Shown: positions 5,604 through 6,406 of the stretch, piece by piece | How the letters are laid out: each line of letters opens with the position of its first letter | How positions within the stretch are numbered: position 1 is the stretch's first letter | Source of the DNA: Alphaproteobacteria bacterium | Lineage (GTDB): Bacteria > Pseudomonadota > Alphaproteobacteria > ATCC43930 > CGMCC-115725 | NCBI GenBank assembly: GCA_030040495.1 | Contig: JASHTP010000442.1 | Span: 1-6,406, forward strand | Reading direction: 5' to 3' | DNA: 6,406 bases | Notes under the pieces: generated by a model | The model's input: the letters and a program-made list of their open reading frames with translations, nothing else | Told to the model about the DNA's origin: nothing | Database searches by the model: none | Program-made: the position numbers and the translations under genes

Positions 5604-5618
5604 ATGATCGCCCCGTGA
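5604..5618 (+). other. Four-codon mini-ORF overlapping the smc start codon
   Basis: ATG ATC GCC CCG TGA reads MIAP and stops with a TGA that overlaps the smc GTG by two bases (GTGA at 5615-5618). The only purine-rich ribosome-binding sequence nearby is AAGGA (5596-5600). It is just three bases before this ATG and fourteen before the smc GTG, so it is poorly placed for either. The mini-ORF may be a chance occurrence or a small re-initiation device for smc translation. Confidence 0.25.
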
Positions 5619-6406
5619 ATTTCTCCAGGCTCCGGCTCAGCGGTTTCAAGTCGTTCGTCGATCCCACCGACCTCGCGATCGAACCGGGCATGACCGGCAT
5701 CGTCGGCCCCAACGGCTGCGGCAAGTCGAACCTGGTCGAGGCGCTGCGCTGGGTGATGGGCGAGAACTCGGCCAAGCGCATGCGCGGCGGCGAGATGGAC
5801 GACGTCATCTTCGGCGGCACCACGTCGCGGCCGCCGCGCAACGTCGCCGAAGTGACGCTCCAGCTCGACAACAGCCGGCGCAGCGCGCCGGCGCATTACA
5901 ACGAGTACGACCAGATCGAGGTGGTGCGCCGCATCGAGCGCGGCGAGGGCTCGGGCTATCGCATCAACGGCAGGGAGGCGCGCGCCCGCGACGTGCAGCT
6001 GCTGTTCGCCGACGTCGCCAGCGGCGCCCATTCGGTGGCGATGGTGAGCCAGGGCCGGATCGGCGCCATCATCAACGCCAAGCCGATCGAGCGCCGCGGC
6101 CTGCTCGAAGAGGCCGCCGGCATTGCCGGCCTGCACTCGCGCCGGCACGAGGCCGAGCTGCGCCTCAGGGCGGCGGAGCAGAATCTGTCGCGGCTCGACG
6201 ACGTGCTGGCGACGCTGCAGACGCAGCTCGACGCGCTGAAGAAGCAGGCGCGCCAGGCGCAGCGCTACCGCCGCCTCTCGGAGCATATCCGCCGCGCCGA
6301 GGCGGTGATGCTGCATCTGCAGTGGCAGGCGGCGAGCGCCGAGCTCGAGGAGGCGGTCGAACGGCTGCGCGCCGCCGAGCGCGCCGTCGCCGACCGCACC
6401 GCCGCC
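5615..6406 (+). CDS. smc: Chromosome segregation protein SMC, N-terminal part (3' end outside the window)
   Basis: SMC is the ATPase of the bacterial condensin complex (with ScpA and ScpB) that organises and segregates the chromosome. The first 264 residues are present and the frame is open to the window end. The N-terminal RLRLSGFKSFVDPT is the family signature. The Walker A loop is GPNGCGKS (31-38). R57 in RMRGGEM corresponds to the arginine loop, and Q146 in VSQGRIG to the Q-loop. Residues 156-180 (KPIERRGLLEEAAGI and following) lead into the coiled coil, which occupies the rest, rich in Ala, Glu, Arg and Leu. Full-length proteins are usually about 1150 residues, so roughly a quarter is visible. 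The GTG at 5615 was chosen because it places the conserved N-terminus correctly and no in-frame start exists between it and the dsbA-like gene. Walker B and the ABC signature lie beyond the window. Confidence 0.97.
   Translation, partial: MNFSRLRLSGFKSFVDPTDLAIEPGMTGIVGPNGCGKSNLVEALRWVMGENSAKRMRGGEMDDVIFGGTTSRPPRNVAEVTLQLDNSRRSAPAHYNEYDQIEVVRRIERGEGSGYRINGREARARDVQLLFADVASGAHSVAMVSQGRIGAIINAKPIERRGLLEEAAGIAGLHSRRHEAELRLRAAEQNLSRLDDVLATLQTQLDALKKQARQAQRYRRLSEHIRRAEAVMLHLQWQAASAELEEAVERLRAAERAVADRTAA

Noticed and set aside
4936..5871. 311-residue open frame on the - strand across the dsbA-like gene and the smc start
   Set aside because: It is antisense to two genes with clear motifs (CPHC, Walker A) and spans their junction, so it is a shadow frame.
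5513..6316. 267-residue open frame on the - strand opposite smc
   Set aside because: It has low-complexity Arg/Ala/Leu composition and is antisense to conserved SMC motifs, with no independent support.

Overview
The window is chromosomal DNA of a GC-rich bacterium, almost certainly an alphaproteobacterium. The evidence is the C-terminal part of a CcrM-type cell-cycle adenine methyltransferase with its C-terminal extension, and the run mutY - (DUF4189) - DUF721/dciA - dsbA-family - smc. From memory, ccrM, mutY, the DUF721 gene, the DsbA-like gene and smc lie near one another in many alphaproteobacteria. No phage, plasmid, CRISPR, tRNA or rRNA signal was seen, and the order or genus cannot be fixed from the sequence.

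Layout. (1) 1-519: 3' end of ccrM, + strand. (2) 520-843: a non-coding-looking region that appears to be a leucine-responsive leader. It has a sigma70-type promoter (560-588), a short Leu-rich peptide ORF starting at the predicted transcription start (596-646), a second Leu-rich peptide ORF (698-781), and nested stems around each. (3) 844-2517: leuA, a long (actinobacterial/fungal-type) 2-isopropylmalate synthase. (4) 2531-2650: a palindromic intergenic repeat between the convergent leuA and mutY. (5) 2663-3772, - strand: mutY. (6) 3882-4337: a secreted small DUF4189 protein. (7) 4401-4886: a DUF721/DciA-like protein. (8) 4963-5586: a periplasmic DsbA-like thioredoxin-fold oxidoreductase. (9) 5615 to the window end: the N-terminal 264 residues of SMC.

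How the parts relate. The genome-maintenance genes (GANTC methylation, adenine-glycosylase repair, helicase-loading factor, chromosome condensation) form a recognisable neighbourhood. leuA with its own promoter and leader sits inside it as an independently regulated amino-acid gene. dsbA-like and smc are 28 nt apart and probably co-transcribed.

The most notable observation is the leuA leader. In the second peptide ORF the adjacent Leu codons CTC-CTG plus the following AAA codon are perfectly complementary over 9 nt to the leuA Shine-Dalgarno region, and a further 5-bp helix reaches to within two bases of the leuA ATG. This suggests a translational attenuator: a ribosome stalled at Leu codons would uncover the leuA ribosome binding site. 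The upstream leader repeats the same plan and shares a 12-nt identical block in the same reading frame. The complementarity is read directly from the sequence; the mechanism is inference.
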